Positions 1-9,760 of a stretch of DNA of 64,000 bases are shown here, in pieces (the first letter of the stretch is position 1; each line of letters begins with the position of its first letter). A program made the translations under genes and the position numbers. Source of the DNA: an uncultured Pseudomonadales bacterium (GTDB taxonomy: Bacteria; Pseudomonadota; Gammaproteobacteria; Pseudomonadales; Cellvibrionaceae); assembly GCA_947488935.1 (NCBI GenBank), contig CANLBN010000001.1, positions 496,001 through 560,000 of the forward strand, in the 5' to 3' direction. The notes below the pieces were generated by a model. The model made no database searches, was not told the origin of the DNA, and saw nothing but the letters and a program-made list of their open reading frames with translations.

Positions 1-12
1 TGCACAGCGACA

Positions 13-1308
13 CTACCATCTACGCTCTAATCTCGACCTTGCCCAAACGGCCAGCGCATTCATCATAACCAAAAATAAAATAAGCACCAAAATTGCCGCC
101 GAGGCCTTTTCACTAAAACCTGCATCTGCGTTTCTAAACCACTGAAAGATCTGCATTGGCAAAACTGTCGAGGGGTCCGTGATAGCTGTAGGAACATCGG
201 GAATAAATGCCGCCATACCAATCATTAACAATGGCGCACTCTCGCCTAGTGCTTGCGCCAAACCAATAATCGTACCCGTTAGCATGCCAGGCATTGCCAA
301 TGGAATCACATGGTGAATAGTGACCTGCATTTTAGATGCACCAATACCATAGGCTGCTTCACGAATAGACGGTGGTACGGCTTTAATTGCCGCACGGCTT
401 GAAATAATAATCGTTGGTAAGGTCATTAGTGTTAAAACAAAACCACCGACCAATGGCGTTGACCGAGGAAAGCCAAAAAAGCTTAAGAAGATAGCCAAAC
501 CCAACAAACCAAAAATAATGGAAGGCACTGCCGCAAGATTATTGATGTTAATCTCGATCAGGTCTGTCCATTTATTTTTAGGGGCATACTCTTCGAGATA
601 AACAGCCGTTGCAATACCAATAGGAAAAGACAAACAAAAAGTGACTAGCAGTAAATAAAGAGAGCCCATAAATGCACTCAAAATACCGGCCTCTTCGGAC
701 TGGGCCGAATCACCCGAGGTAAAGAATGTTTTATTAAGACTTTTGTTAAAACCGCCTTCTTGTCGCTCCAATAGTTTACCAATGAGCAGTAACTGTGCTT
801 CATTGAAGTATTCTTTTCCGGGCTCGCCTTTTTCACCTAAGCGCTTTAGATAAAAATCAACCTTATCATCCACTAATGCATCAATAGTGATGGTTGTACC
901 CAGTAACGAGGCTGCATTTGTTTTTAGTAGGTCTTGTATTCTGTAACCTGTTGCATCAATTGCTATAAGCGTGCGCGCATTTTTCTTTTCTTTCCGCTTT
1001 TTGGCCTCAAAAATTTCATACACTCTTTTTTTAACAAGAGTGGTGTAATCAGCGCCCAAAATTTGATGGACATCGTTGGTATCTGTAATGCCCAAAACTT
1101 CCGCATCTAGATGAATCTCTATCGGTAAATAGTGGTAGAAAAAGCCTCTCGTACCCTTGCTGATAATGTCAGTAAACAAAAAAACCAAGCACATCAAACC
1201 AAAGCAGATTGATAGTATTCCATAGGCTTGGAAACGTTTTTCTGCTCGGTAGCGCTTTTTTAAATTTTTGTTGACGAGATCAATCGTATTTATGTTTTTA
1301 TCAGTCAT
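13..1308 (-). CDS. pstA: phosphate ABC transporter permease PstA
   Basis: Inner-membrane permease that pairs with PstC to carry phosphate into the cytoplasm, powered by PstB. There is an N-terminal membrane segment near residues 30-50, a soluble extension of about 150 residues (the DUF3333 type found in long PstA proteins), then the permease domain from about residue 210. The coupling loop reads EAAYGIGASKMQV, followed by LGESAPLLMIG. An in-frame TTG lies upstream at 1332, but the ATG at 1308 overlaps the pstC stop by 8 bases, which is normal coupling. The ORF ends at the left edge, so pstB would lie just outside. No pstS is in the window. Confidence 0.93.
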   Translation of the reverse strand: MTDKNINTIDLVNKNLKKRYRAEKRFQAYGILSICFGLMCLVFLFTDIISKGTRGFFYHYLPIEIHLDAEVLGITDTNDVHQILGADYTTLVKKRVYEIFEAKKRKEKKNARTLIAIDATGYRIQDLLKTNAASLLGTTITIDALVDDKVDFYLKRLGEKGEPGKEYFNEAQLLLIGKLLERQEGGFNKSLNKTFFTSGDSAQSEEAGILSAFMGSLYLLLVTFCLSFPIGIATAVYLEEYAPKNKWTDLIEININNLAAVPSIIFGLLGLAIFLSFFGFPRSTPLVGGFVLTLMTLPTIIISSRAAIKAVPPSIREAAYGIGASKMQVTIHHVIPLAMPGMLTGTIIGLAQALGESAPLLMIGMAAFIPDVPTAITDPSTVLPMQIFQWFRNADAGFSEKASAAILVLILFLVMMNALAVWARSRLERRW

Positions 1309-2716
1309 ATTGCTCACGATATTTCTTAACAATCCGCAGTGCGAAAAAGTTTAAACCTAGGGTAATCACAAATAAAACAAGCCCTAAAGCAAATGCTGCG
1401 AGCGTCTTGGCACTATCGAATTCGTGATCGCCAATAAGTAATGTTGTCATTTGGACCGTTACGGTCGTAACAGACTCCAACGGGTTTGCTGTTAATCGAG
1501 CGGCCGTGCCTACTGCCATCACTACAATCATAGTCTCACCGATGGCGCGTGAGACCGCCAACAAAATAGCACCGACAATACCTGGCAACGCTGCCGGAAG
1601 GATAACTTTTTTTACAGTTTCTGACTGTGTAGAGCCAAGACCATAGGAGCCATCCCTCAATGATTGAGGCACAGCATTAATCACATCGTCGGATAGAGAA
1701 GACACAAAGGGAATAATCATCACCCCCATCACTAATCCCGCAGCTAGTGCACTCTCGCCGGAGACATCTAAAGGCCCTATCGAAAAACTTAAAAGAGAGA
1801 GTTCTAAACCGTGGAGCGCATTTTTAATCATTGGCGCTACAGTTAATGCAGCAAAAAAGCCATAAACAACCGTAGGAATACCCGCAAGTACTTCTAGCAT
1901 TGGCTTCACGACGACTCTAACCTTATTATTCGCATATTCCGAAAGATAAATGGCTGTCATTAAGCCTGTAGGGACTGCGATCACCATAGCAATGAAAGAG
2001 ATCAGCATAGTACCTGTAAAAAGCGGGATTGCACCAAAGGCGCCCGAACTACCTACTTGATCCGAGCGAATAGCCGTTTGAGGACTCCACTGCGTACCCA
2101 ATAAAAAATCAGTAAGAGGTATGATCTCAAAGAATCGAATCGACTCAAACAACACCGAAAAAACAATGCCCACCGTGGTAAAAATAGCCAGAGTAGAGCA
2201 CCCCAAGAGAAAGATCATAAATGTCTTCTCAACGCTATTGCGCGCTCGGTACTCGGGCTTAACCTTACTCCAGCCCCACCCGCTTAGTAAAACCAAACTG
2301 CTCAGCACAATAGCACTCAATAAAATTGAGCTTAACCGTTGCAAGCTAACAACGCGATCTGCAATTGCTTGCATCTCAGGCGTTGCCTTAAGAGAGGTTA
2401 CTCCACCAGCTATGTTTTCAATGGTATTAAGTAGCAACGATAATTCTTGCGGAGCGAGGTTTTGTTTATCCTCAGGTAAGTATTGAATAGCAATCTGACG
2501 AATAATACTATCGTCAAAGGCTACCCATATAGCAAGCAGGGCTAAGCAAGGGATCAAACACCATAGGGCGGCCTGCGCACCATAATAAAGTGGTAGGGAG
2601 TGCAAATGGCGAATCCCACCTAAATTATTTGCCAATGCCAATGATCGACTACGCCCCAGCATATAAGTGACTGTAGCACCCAGCATAATCAGGACAAAAA
2701 GAGCAGATAAACTCAT
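1301..2716 (-). CDS. pstC: phosphate ABC transporter permease PstC
   Basis: Partner permease of PstA for high-affinity phosphate import. At 471 residues it is longer than the classical PstC of about 320, because of an N-terminal region with three membrane segments (near residues 5-20, 45-65 and 130-150) and a soluble stretch between the second and third. The permease core has the motif SLRDGSYGLGSTQSETV and the conserved SRAIGETMIVVMAVG. It is the first gene of the visible minus-strand operon. A phosphate-binding protein would be expected upstream in many bacteria, but the next gene is divergent and unrelated. I see no convincing Pho box before it. Confidence 0.93.
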   Translation of the reverse strand: MSLSALFVLIMLGATVTYMLGRSRSLALANNLGGIRHLHSLPLYYGAQAALWCLIPCLALLAIWVAFDDSIIRQIAIQYLPEDKQNLAPQELSLLLNTIENIAGGVTSLKATPEMQAIADRVVSLQRLSSILLSAIVLSSLVLLSGWGWSKVKPEYRARNSVEKTFMIFLLGCSTLAIFTTVGIVFSVLFESIRFFEIIPLTDFLLGTQWSPQTAIRSDQVGSSGAFGAIPLFTGTMLISFIAMVIAVPTGLMTAIYLSEYANNKVRVVVKPMLEVLAGIPTVVYGFFAALTVAPMIKNALHGLELSLLSFSIGPLDVSGESALAAGLVMGVMIIPFVSSLSDDVINAVPQSLRDGSYGLGSTQSETVKKVILPAALPGIVGAILLAVSRAIGETMIVVMAVGTAARLTANPLESVTTVTVQMTTLLIGDHEFDSAKTLAAFALGLVLFVITLGLNFFALRIVKKYREQYD

Positions 2717-2781
2717 AAATTTTCCAACGCCTTAAAACGTCTCAAGATATAAAAGTACTGGCAATCAATAACGATATGATA

Positions 2782-2810
2782 AGAGGCAAATAGCAAGTCA
2801 TTTAGCCTCT
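2782..2810. repeat. inverted repeat in the pstC/yciA divergent region
   Basis: The arms AGAGGCAAAT and ATTTAGCCTCT pair over 10 bases with one bulged A and an 8-base loop. It lies 66 bases before the pstC start, between two divergent genes, so it is not a terminator of either. It may be an operator, but no regulator is identified. Confidence 0.35.
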
Positions 2811-2856
2811 ACACTAGATAGAGCTAAAGCTTCTACTGCATTAAATTCAATAAATA

Positions 2857-3057
2857 TTGAGGCTTCGCTATTTGATTATTATAAACAGCAATGATGACAG
2901 TTTTGTTACAGACAGCCAACTAGAAAGCACCTATTTTAATAAAATAATAGAAATACGTAATAAGCTATTTACTCGCAAAGTATTCGACCACTACAATACC
3001 CCGCTAATTTGGGCTGACACCCAAGCCACTAACAATAAAAACAAACAGAAGAAATAA
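2857..3057 (+). CDS. doubtful small protein upstream of yciA
   Basis: Open frame of 66 codons with a TTG start and no internal ATG. The codon choice and the acidic/asparagine-rich composition look protein-like, and it stops 3 bases before the thioesterase start, which would fit a two-gene transcript. No Shine-Dalgarno sequence is visible and I do not recognise the product. It could equally be a chance frame in the leader of the next gene. Confidence 0.25.
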   Translation: MRLRYLIIINSNDDSFVTDSQLESTYFNKIIEIRNKLFTRKVFDHYNTPLIWADTQATNNKNKQKK

Positions 3058-3060
3058 ACA

Positions 3061-3456
3061 GTGCCTGATACTTTAGATGACCACAACCCTACCCCAGAAG
3101 GTAAATTAGTTACTCGTTTAATTACTAACGACACTAATGTTAATGCTAACGGAAATATTGCAGCTGGCTGGCTAGTTGAGCATATGGATACCGCTGGCGC
3201 TCATATTGCGAGGCAATACGCCAACGGCAGAGTAACTACCGTTGCGATGAGCAGCATGGTATTTTTAAAACCTGTAGCCGTTGGCAACACTATTAGCTTT
3301 TATGCAAAGTGCAATGAAATTGGGCGTTCGTCCATTCGCATCTGCGTAGAAGTCTGGGTTTGTAAAGGCGATGAAATCGATATCAAAGTTACAGAAGGCG
3401 ACTTTGTTTTTGTCGCTATCGACGACGAAGGGAGAACTCGGTCCATAAACGCCTAG
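3061..3456 (+). CDS. yciA: YciA-type acyl-CoA thioesterase (hotdog fold)
   Basis: Hydrolyses acyl-CoA thioesters in the cytoplasm. The 131 residues cover a single hotdog domain. Near the N-terminus is NANGNIAAGWLVEHMDTAG, the family signature, with the catalytic aspartate in HMDTAG. The second conserved stretch is MVFLKPVAVGNTISFYAKC, and the third is ICVEVWVCKGD. The start is GTG at 3061 with only a weak AGAAG upstream. Length matches the YciA family (about 130). It is not visibly linked to the genes around it. Confidence 0.9.
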   Translation: MPDTLDDHNPTPEGKLVTRLITNDTNVNANGNIAAGWLVEHMDTAGAHIARQYANGRVTTVAMSSMVFLKPVAVGNTISFYAKCNEIGRSSIRICVEVWVCKGDEIDIKVTEGDFVFVAIDDEGRTRSINA

Positions 3457-3494
3457 AGCCTTATGGACGCTACTGTTATTAGACTGAGATCAAC

Positions 3495-3872
3495 TCAGCT
3501 ATCATTTTCTTTTTTTAACTTTAAGAATTCTTGAAACTCTTGCCAATCTTTATATTCGGCAGAACCTTCTTGCTGAGCTCGTCGCCAAGCCTTAAAACGT
3601 TCAAACTCCTCAAAGCTATCGAGATCGATTGCCGGCACATCAACATCAGAGCCTGTTACCGTAATAAAGCGGCGGCGGTTCTTATTGTCACGGTTTGGAT
3701 TAAGCAGCTTATTAATAGAAAATGCACCGTCATCACCACTAAATAAACCTGGACCCGTAAACTCTGCTGGGTTAGATGGATCATCCTCCGGCTCTAAAGT
3801 CGGGGTATTATTGGCGCAACCTAAAACTAGCACCGGTATAGATAACAATAGAATTACTTTAAAAAATTTCAT
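3495..3872 (-). CDS. small predicted lipoprotein of unknown function
   Basis: A signal sequence (MKFFKVILLLSIPVLVLGC) ends in a lipobox-like VLGC, so the mature protein would be lipid-anchored at the cysteine (residue 19). The rest, about 105 residues, is hydrophilic: an acidic, proline-containing stretch, then a charged helical tail rich in E, K, R and W. An upstream in-frame start at 3914 would fall inside the porin terminator, so the ATG at 3872 is preferred. It follows the porin gene on the same strand but is separated from it by a strong terminator. Function unknown. Confidence 0.65.
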   Translation of the reverse strand: MKFFKVILLLSIPVLVLGCANNTPTLEPEDDPSNPAEFTGPGLFSGDDGAFSINKLLNPNRDNKNRRRFITVTGSDVDVPAIDLDSFEEFERFKAWRRAQQEGSAEYKDWQEFQEFLKLKKENDS

Positions 3873-3911
3873 AAACGATAATACAAACACTAACAGAGTA
3901 AAATATTTAGA

Positions 3912-3942
3912 CAAAAAAAATGCGCTATCAATGATAGCGCAT
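3912..3942 (-). terminator. rho-independent terminator of the porin gene
   Basis: A perfect 10-base stem (ATGCGCTATC / GATAGCGCAT, positions 3920-3942) with a 3-base loop is followed on the minus strand by eight T residues. It lies about 30 bases after the porin stop codon. Confidence 0.9.
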
Positions 3943-3971
3943 CTTTATACGAGTGTAACTAAGAAATTAAC

Positions 3972-5063
3972 TTAGAATACAATACGGCTACCAACTAGGA
4001 AACCAGTACCGGTATCATCAGAACCATCATCAAATACGTCTAGGTCAGACTCTGCTTGACGGATAGATGCATATAGCTCAACACCTTTCGTTGCACGGTA
4101 TACATAACCAAGACCAAAGCTTTCATTGTCAACTTCAGAAGCACTATCACGATCAAATGTTGCTTGAACGTAGTCTACTGCAACAGAATGCTTACCAGTT
4201 CTGTAACCAATAACAACACGGATATTCTCAATTTCGTCATCGTTTTGATTCTCTTGCTCAGCATAAGCAATTGAACCTGTGAAGCCACCAAATGCTTTGA
4301 AGCCAAAAGAGGCACCATATACTGAATCACGACCTTCTTCAGCAGCAGTCGTTGGATTATCCTGCTCATCGTCGTCAAATGCAGTACCAAACGCTGCGAA
4401 GCCCCAGCCTTTACCACCGGCATCAACACGTGCACTGAATGTATCATCAGTATCATATGAGAAAGAAAGGCTAGCTACACCACCTAATTTTGGAGTGTCA
4501 TAACGAATGCGCTGCGTACGGCCACCGTCTAGCTGAGGGAACAAACCAACAGCTGCAGAGCCTGCACCGTTAAGTGCAACACCAAACGCTTGAGAAGAAC
4601 TGCTGTTACCAGGAGTTTGCTGGTCATCATTAAGCGTTGCTAAACCAAAAGACTCTAACTCAGAGTTGTTAGTAGAGTAAGTACCAGAGAACTCTTTCTC
4701 AAGTGCGCCATCAGATGCTTCACTACCTAAACCAACAGATAGCTTACCTGCAGAGCCTTTTAGGTAAAATTCGTTAACACGTTGGCCAAGACCACTACCG
4801 TTATCGCCATTACCAGCACCAGAACCAATACCGTACTCGATTCTTAAACCATATTTGATACCGCTAGCATCTTTAACATAAGAAGTAATACGGAAGCGTG
4901 AGCTCCAAATACCTGCATCAGTTACAGTTAAGCCTTCGTTACCATTGAAGTCTTCTAAAGCACCTGCAATGTAGTTAACTTGACCAGAAAGTTTTGTATC
5001 TGCAATTGCAGACGTTGATAAAGCCGCGGCCGTTACAGCAGCTGCTAATAAAGTTTTCTTCAT
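3972..5063 (-). CDS. outer-membrane general porin (Gram-negative porin family)
   Basis: Beta-barrel channel for small hydrophilic solutes. The first 21 residues are a clear signal peptide (MKKTLLAAAVTAAALSTSAIA, cleaved before DTKLSGQ). The mature part begins with a strand typical of trimeric porins and alternates aromatic/polar beta-strands with acidic, glycine-rich loops. The protein ends in phenylalanine, the barrel-assembly signal. At 363 residues it fits the 16-stranded porin class. The ribosome site is an exposed GGGGG about 8 bases before the ATG, which matches the C-rich loop of the candidate sRNA some 200 bases upstream. It is a single-gene transcript ending at the hairpin at 3920-3942. 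Substrate preference cannot be read from the sequence. Confidence 0.88.
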   Translation of the reverse strand: MKKTLLAAAVTAAALSTSAIADTKLSGQVNYIAGALEDFNGNEGLTVTDAGIWSSRFRITSYVKDASGIKYGLRIEYGIGSGAGNGDNGSGLGQRVNEFYLKGSAGKLSVGLGSEASDGALEKEFSGTYSTNNSELESFGLATLNDDQQTPGNSSSSQAFGVALNGAGSAAVGLFPQLDGGRTQRIRYDTPKLGGVASLSFSYDTDDTFSARVDAGGKGWGFAAFGTAFDDDEQDNPTTAAEEGRDSVYGASFGFKAFGGFTGSIAYAEQENQNDDEIENIRVVIGYRTGKHSVAVDYVQATFDRDSASEVDNESFGLGYVYRATKGVELYASIRQAESDLDVFDDGSDDTGTGFLVGSRIVF

Positions 5064-5244
5064 GGATTTGCCCCCTAAATTTTTATTAATAAAAGATATG
5101 AAGAGCGCTTTTTATAAAGGGCTGGAGTAAATAAGTCAAACTTTTTTTAAGAATGGTGTCTAAGGTCTTGATTTGAGACATATTTAGATCAAAAAATGAT
5201 CAAATAGGTTAAAAACTAAACAGAAAGAGATGATTAAATTAGTA

Positions 5245-5274
5245 CAAAAAATAGGCCCCCGAGATGCTCGGGGG
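5245..5274 (-). terminator. GC-rich rho-independent terminator after polA
   Basis: The perfect stem CCCCCGAG/CTCGGGGG (5256-5274), with a 3-base loop, is followed on the minus strand by CCTATTTTTTG. It lies about 235 bases past the polA stop, far for a polA terminator, which suggests a separate short transcript ends here. Confidence 0.8.
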
Positions 5275-5345
5275 AGTTGCCATAGGGGGAAGGCAAAATA
5301 TAAAAGGGCAAATATGTGACTCGGGCTTAAATTAAAAGTTCACTA
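5245..5345 (-). ncRNA. candidate small RNA downstream of polA (Spot 42/ErsA position)
   Basis: The 445-base gap between the porin and polA has no gene but holds two adjacent hairpins on the minus strand. The first, 5277-5296, has a 5-base stem (TTGCC/GGCAA) that displays the loop TTCCCCCTAT. Two bases later comes an 8-base GC-rich terminator stem and a T-run. A poor -35/-10 pair (TTGTTA, 16 bases, TACAAC; 5349-5376) would give a transcript of about 100 nt. Small RNAs Spot 42 and ErsA lie just after polA in enterics and pseudomonads. Homology here is by position only. The loop could pair with Shine-Dalgarno sequences of the UAGGGGG type, including that of the adjacent porin. The remaining gap sequence is AT-rich with nothing else recognisable. 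Confidence 0.5.
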
Positions 5346-5508
5346 AAAGTTGTATTTATTTTTAATTTTTTAACAATATCGCAAAAAAACTTTGAGCCTA
5401 ATACTCGTAACAGAATTAAAAGCATTATTACTTCTCACTGCTAAAAAAATAATTTTTATATACTAATAAATACGTTGCCACTTACTCTTAAAGTAATTTA
5501 TTAAGCAA

Positions 5509-8241
5509 TTAATGCGCCTCATCCCAATTATTGCCCTCTGCCGCCTCGACCAATAAAGGCACCGATAATTTTGCAGCATTCTGCATTTTTGTACATAAAA
5601 CAGGCATAAATTCATCGACCAGAGCCTCATCGACCTCTAATACAAGCTCATCATGAACCTGCATAACAACGTTCGCCTTGTAATTTGAGCATCGAATCCA
5701 TTCATCAACGAGAATCATCGCCCGTTTTATAATATCGGCAGCCGTACCTTGCATAGGAGCATTAATGGCAGCACGCTCAGCGGCTTGTCTACGCATACCA
5801 TTGCTGGCATTTATCTCAGGCAAATACAGCCTACGGCCAAACAAGGTCTCTACATAGCCCTTTTCTGCGGCTAGTTGACGTGTCCTATCCATATAGTCTT
5901 GTACGCCCGGGTAACGCTCAAAATAGCGATCTATATACTGTTGTGCATCATTACGGCCAAGACCTAACTGTTTTCCCAAGCCAAAAGCAGACATACCATA
6001 GATCAAACCAAAATTAATCGCTTTGGCGCTACGACGCTGATCAGAAGTAACTGCGTCAAGAGAGGTATCAAAAACCTCTGCTGCCGTTGCTTTATGAACA
6101 TCCAAGCCATGATTAAAGGCATCTAGTAGCCCTTTGTCATCTGACAAATGCGCCATAATGCGTAATTCAATTTGGGAGTAGTCGGCTGCGACTATTTTAT
6201 AACCCTCACGCGCTACAAAGGCCTGTCGAATTCTGCGCCCTTCTGATGTACGAATAGGGATATTTTGTAAATTAGGGTCCGATGAAGATAAACGCCCTGT
6301 CGCCGTTACGGCCTGATGGTACGAGGTATGAATACGCCCTGTTGCTGGGTTAATCATCTGTGGTAGCTTATCGGTATAAGTAGACTTAAGCTTTGATAAG
6401 CCACGGTATTCGATAAGTAACTTAGGTAAAGGGTAATCTAAGGCTAATTCCTGCAATACTTCCTCGGCCGTTGAAGGCGCTCCTTTTGGCGTCTTTTTGC
6501 GCACGGGTAATTCGAGCTTTTCAAATAAAATGGCGCCCAATTGTTTTGGGGAGCCTAAATTAAATGGCTCACCAGCTAATTCATGAGCCTGCTTTTCTAG
6601 CTCATCTAATCTTTGTCCTAACTCTAGGCTTTGCTCCCCGAGTAATTTTGCATCGACACGTGCCCCAAAGCGCTCTATATCCGATAATATTGAAACCAAT
6701 GGCATCTCTATAGATACCAACACACTACTCAGCCAAGGGGTCGCAGATATTTGAGGTAATAAGGCCTCATGTAACTGAAGGGTAATATCGGCATCTTCAG
6801 CAGCATAGGGGGCTGCTTGCTCTATCGATATTTGATTAAATGTCAGCTGCTTTGCACCCTTGCCGGCTATCTCTTCAAATTTAATGGTCTTTTTCTCGAG
6901 ATAATGCTTAGCGAGACTGTCCATGTCGTGTCTTGTAGCCGTTGCATTGAGCACATAGGACTCAAGCATTGTGTCGTACTTTATGCCTCTAAGTACAATG
7001 CCGTGATTCAAAAGCACACTACGGTCATATTTAAGGTTTTGGCCAACCTTGGCTTTTTGTTCGTCTTCCAACAATGGCTTGAGTTGTTCTAACACCCACT
7101 GCAGCGATAACTGCTCTGGCGCATCAATATAATCGTGCTCACAAGGTACATAAGCTGCCTCACCGGGCGAGATAGCAAAAGAGACACCAACAACTTTTGC
7201 CTCCATATAGTTGAGGCTGGTTGTCTCTGTGTCGAAGGCAAATAAACTAGCGGCCTTTAAGCGCGTTAGCCACTGATTAAAATGCTCCTTGGTCAATATG
7301 GTTTGGTAGTCACCCTCGCTTACTTGCGTATTATTATCAGAGGCCTCTTGAACATCGGAGTCAAGCTCATCCAAAAAGGAGGTGAACTCATAGTTTGTAT
7401 ATATAGAACGAAGAGCCTCGACATCAACCTCATTTTGCTTGATCTCGCTAAGCTTAATCTCTAGCTCAACATCGGTTTTAATGGTAGCCAAGAGGTAAGA
7501 GAGGCGAGCAAACTCTTCGTTTTCGGCCAGCCTTTCGGGCATTTTTTTAGCCCCTCTAAACTCTAAGGTCCTTACCGCCTCTAAATTATTATAGATAGCA
7601 TCGATGCTTCCCAAGTTTTGCAAAAGTGCTAATGCTGTTTTTTCACCGACACCAGGGACACCAGGGATATTATCGACTTTATCCCCCATCAGTGCGAGAA
7701 AATCGATGATGAGTGACGGCGGCAAACCAAACTTTTTCTCGACACCCGCAATATCCATAACGGTTTCGGTCATGGTATTAACTAGCGTCACATGCTCGTT
7801 AACCAGCTGCGCCATGTCCTTGTCGCCCGTTGATACCACTACATTGATTCCTTGATCGGTCGCTTGATGACTCAGCGTCCCAATAACATCATCGGCCTCT
7901 ACTCCTTCGACCACTAGCAATGGCAAACCCATTGCACGAACAATTTGATGAATGGGCTCAACCTGTGATCTCAGGTCATCAGGCATTGATGGGCGATTTG
8001 CCTTGTACTGCGTATAAATTTCATCTCTAAAGGTTTTACCTTTAGCATCAAAAATAACTGCTATGACACTACTTGGATAGTCTTTTTGTAGACGCCGAAG
8101 CATACTGGTTACGGTTCTAATTGCCCCGGTTGGTTCACCCTTTGAGTTGCGTAAATCAGCCTTAAACATGGCATGAAAAGCCCGATAAAGATAGGAAGAT
8201 CCATCGACTAAGACTAGCGGTGGGCTTATTACTTCACTCAT
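5509..8241 (-). CDS. polA: DNA polymerase I
   Basis: Repairs DNA and processes Okazaki fragments. All three domains are present in 910 residues. The 5'-3' exonuclease spans residues 1-290 ([14 protein letters not shown], then [18 protein letters not shown]). The 3'-5' proofreading domain begins near 330 with catalytic FDTETTSLN (D337, E339), later NLKYDRSVL and [13 protein letters not shown], so it looks active. The polymerase domain carries motif [15 protein letters not shown], motif [15 protein letters not shown] and motif [12 protein letters not shown]. It is transcribed alone, divergent from the gene at 8454. Confidence 0.98.
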   Translation of the reverse strand: MSEVISPPLVLVDGSSYLYRAFHAMFKADLRNSKGEPTGAIRTVTSMLRRLQKDYPSSVIAVIFDAKGKTFRDEIYTQYKANRPSMPDDLRSQVEPIHQIVRAMGLPLLVVEGVEADDVIGTLSHQATDQGINVVVSTGDKDMAQLVNEHVTLVNTMTETVMDIAGVEKKFGLPPSLIIDFLALMGDKVDNIPGVPGVGEKTALALLQNLGSIDAIYNNLEAVRTLEFRGAKKMPERLAENEEFARLSYLLATIKTDVELEIKLSEIKQNEVDVEALRSIYTNYEFTSFLDELDSDVQEASDNNTQVSEGDYQTILTKEHFNQWLTRLKAASLFAFDTETTSLNYMEAKVVGVSFAISPGEAAYVPCEHDYIDAPEQLSLQWVLEQLKPLLEDEQKAKVGQNLKYDRSVLLNHGIVLRGIKYDTMLESYVLNATATRHDMDSLAKHYLEKKTIKFEEIAGKGAKQLTFNQISIEQAAPYAAEDADITLQLHEALLPQISATPWLSSVLVSIEMPLVSILSDIERFGARVDAKLLGEQSLELGQRLDELEKQAHELAGEPFNLGSPKQLGAILFEKLELPVRKKTPKGAPSTAEEVLQELALDYPLPKLLIEYRGLSKLKSTYTDKLPQMINPATGRIHTSYHQAVTATGRLSSSDPNLQNIPIRTSEGRRIRQAFVAREGYKIVAADYSQIELRIMAHLSDDKGLLDAFNHGLDVHKATAAEVFDTSLDAVTSDQRRSAKAINFGLIYGMSAFGLGKQLGLGRNDAQQYIDRYFERYPGVQDYMDRTRQLAAEKGYVETLFGRRLYLPEINASNGMRRQAAERAAINAPMQGTAADIIKRAMILVDEWIRCSNYKANVVMQVHDELVLEVDEALVDEFMPVLCTKMQNAAKLSVPLLVEAAEGNNWDEAH

Positions 8242-8453
8242 ATTTTCTATCTCATTATTTATGTTGCAAGTTTATTCAAGTTGGCGTTATTCATCACGCA
8301 ATAAGTAGCGGACGTAACCCATTACTATAACCGATTACGTATTCGAATAAGGCTTTTTGTTAAATGCCTCCCAAAAATTTTGGTATTTATTGAGCAAAAA
8401 AAATAACTTTATCTACACTTAATATAATTAAGCTAGATTATTAAAGGATTAAA

Positions 8454-8750
8454 ATGGACCAGTTATTATTTTCTCAGGGCGCACTGTATCAACTTCAACA
8501 GCTGGTTAAAGCTGTACGAACAAAAACAGGCGTAAGGCATCGTCTTTCTCAGCAAAAAGACATCTTTTCTTTACTGCGCTACAGCTGTACATCACCAGAT
8601 ACCAACATAGCAGATTACTATGCTCTATTTATTAATGAGCTAGACCAAGACCAGAAAGACTATTTGCAAGGTAGAGGCTTATTGTTGTCTCGTACAAGAC
8701 AGGTTAATCTCAGTGATACAAAAACCCCTCAACGGCGAGCCGCGATTTAG
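8454..8750 (+). CDS. conserved-looking small hypothetical protein
   Basis: 98 residues, soluble, no signal peptide or membrane segment. The N-terminal half is predicted helical and glutamine/leucine-rich, and the C-terminus is basic (ending RRAAI). A good AAGGA ribosome site sits 8 bases before the ATG, so translation is likely. It faces polA divergently and converges with znuA. I do not recognise the family and cannot assign a function. Confidence 0.6.
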   Translation: MDQLLFSQGALYQLQQLVKAVRTKTGVRHRLSQQKDIFSLLRYSCTSPDTNIADYYALFINELDQDQKDYLQGRGLLLSRTRQVNLSDTKTPQRRAAI

Positions 8751-8765
8751 CGCAAACTTTTAGCG

Positions 8766-9668
8766 TTATCCTAAACAGGCCTCTAAATCCTCTGCCAGTT
8801 TGCGAAGTAGATTAACAATGCTGGAGTCGCTTGCCAAATTCAGGCCGAGAGGGTCTAAATAACCAACTTTAGCATTAGATAATGTTGCGATTTTTTCTAT
8901 GCGTTGATGATTTTGACCAGTCTCACCAAAAACACACCTCAGATCATGCTGCCCTAATTGATAGAGGTGCTTTGCCCCAATGGGGCTCTCAGGGTTAATA
9001 CCGACATAATCAACTTGGTGGAGCCCATAGCGCTCAACAAAATGTGTATAGGCTGGATGCAATACAACAAAGGGCTTATCTGATAATTTAAGTAATTGTT
9101 GTTTTAAATCTACATCGACGTTCCTTAATTTTTTGATAAGGGCCTTTGCTTTTTTCTCATAAGCTTGGCTATTTTCTGGCGATAGCTGGCTCAAACGCTT
9201 GGTGATCTCCATAGCCATCACTTGCAAATTAATAGGGCTGAGCCATATATGGGGGTCACGGCTATGATTATGATCTCCATGACTATGACTTTTATGAGCT
9301 GTTTCAGGCCAATCAATATTTTGCAGCTGGCTCAATGTGGCAACTGCCTCTGGATTTGATCGACCGATTGACCTAAGCGGTTTGGCCAAGAATATCTCAA
9401 GTTCAGGCCCTACCCAAAAAACAATATCAGCCGATTGTAATAGCCGCCGCTCAGATACCTTTAACTGATAGTGGTGGGCTGAGCTGCTGTTTTTAACCAG
9501 TTGGATGACGTTATCTGAAGGAAGCGCTAATTCATTGAGCAATAACGTTAAAGGTCCGATGCTAGTCACAATAGTTTTTTCACTATCGGCTCTAGTAATA
9601 GCAGTACTACTAATAAGAGATAAGAAAAGAAAACCTAAAAAAATATTATGTATCAAAAACTGCCTCAC
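8766..9668 (-). CDS. znuA: zinc ABC transporter periplasmic binding protein ZnuA
   Basis: Captures zinc in the periplasm for ZnuB/ZnuC. A signal peptide covers about the first 27 residues. Metal ligands expected of the family are visible: the histidine in SSSAHHYQLK, the histidine in DPHIWLSP, and VVLHPAYTHF. Between them is the histidine-rich loop HKSHSHGDHNHS, a zinc-sensing or handling feature of ZnuA proteins. At 300 residues it is normal length. It lies divergent from zur-znuCB, with a 391-base gap that contains one Zur box near the zur end. Confidence 0.93.
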   Translation of the reverse strand: MRQFLIHNIFLGFLFLSLISSTAITRADSEKTIVTSIGPLTLLLNELALPSDNVIQLVKNSSSAHHYQLKVSERRLLQSADIVFWVGPELEIFLAKPLRSIGRSNPEAVATLSQLQNIDWPETAHKSHSHGDHNHSRDPHIWLSPINLQVMAMEITKRLSQLSPENSQAYEKKAKALIKKLRNVDVDLKQQLLKLSDKPFVVLHPAYTHFVERYGLHQVDYVGINPESPIGAKHLYQLGQHDLRCVFGETGQNHQRIEKIATLSNAKVGYLDPLGLNLASDSSIVNLLRKLAEDLEACLG

Positions 9669-9760
9669 GAAATACTACTACCCTTTTGTGTTTATGGCGC
9701 CTTTGAATAAGTTTATGTGAAGTTTTCCATGAGAAAAAATAACCTGATTTGAGGTAAAGA

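Noticed and set aside
2121..2486. Plus-strand frame of 121 codons opposite pstC
   Set aside because: Antisense shadow of the conserved PstC sequence, with no matching family or ribosome site.
2717..2856. Pho box upstream of pstC
   Set aside because: No pair of CTGTCAT-like repeats found on either strand.
3484..3510. Possible terminator after the yciA gene (CTGAG/CTCAG plus T-rich tract)
   Set aside because: Only a 5-base stem with a distant T-run. Not strong enough to list.
5090..5220. FNR-like TTGAT/ATCAA pairs upstream of the porin gene
   Set aside because: The half-sites are not at the spacing of an FNR box (TTGATnnnnATCAA).
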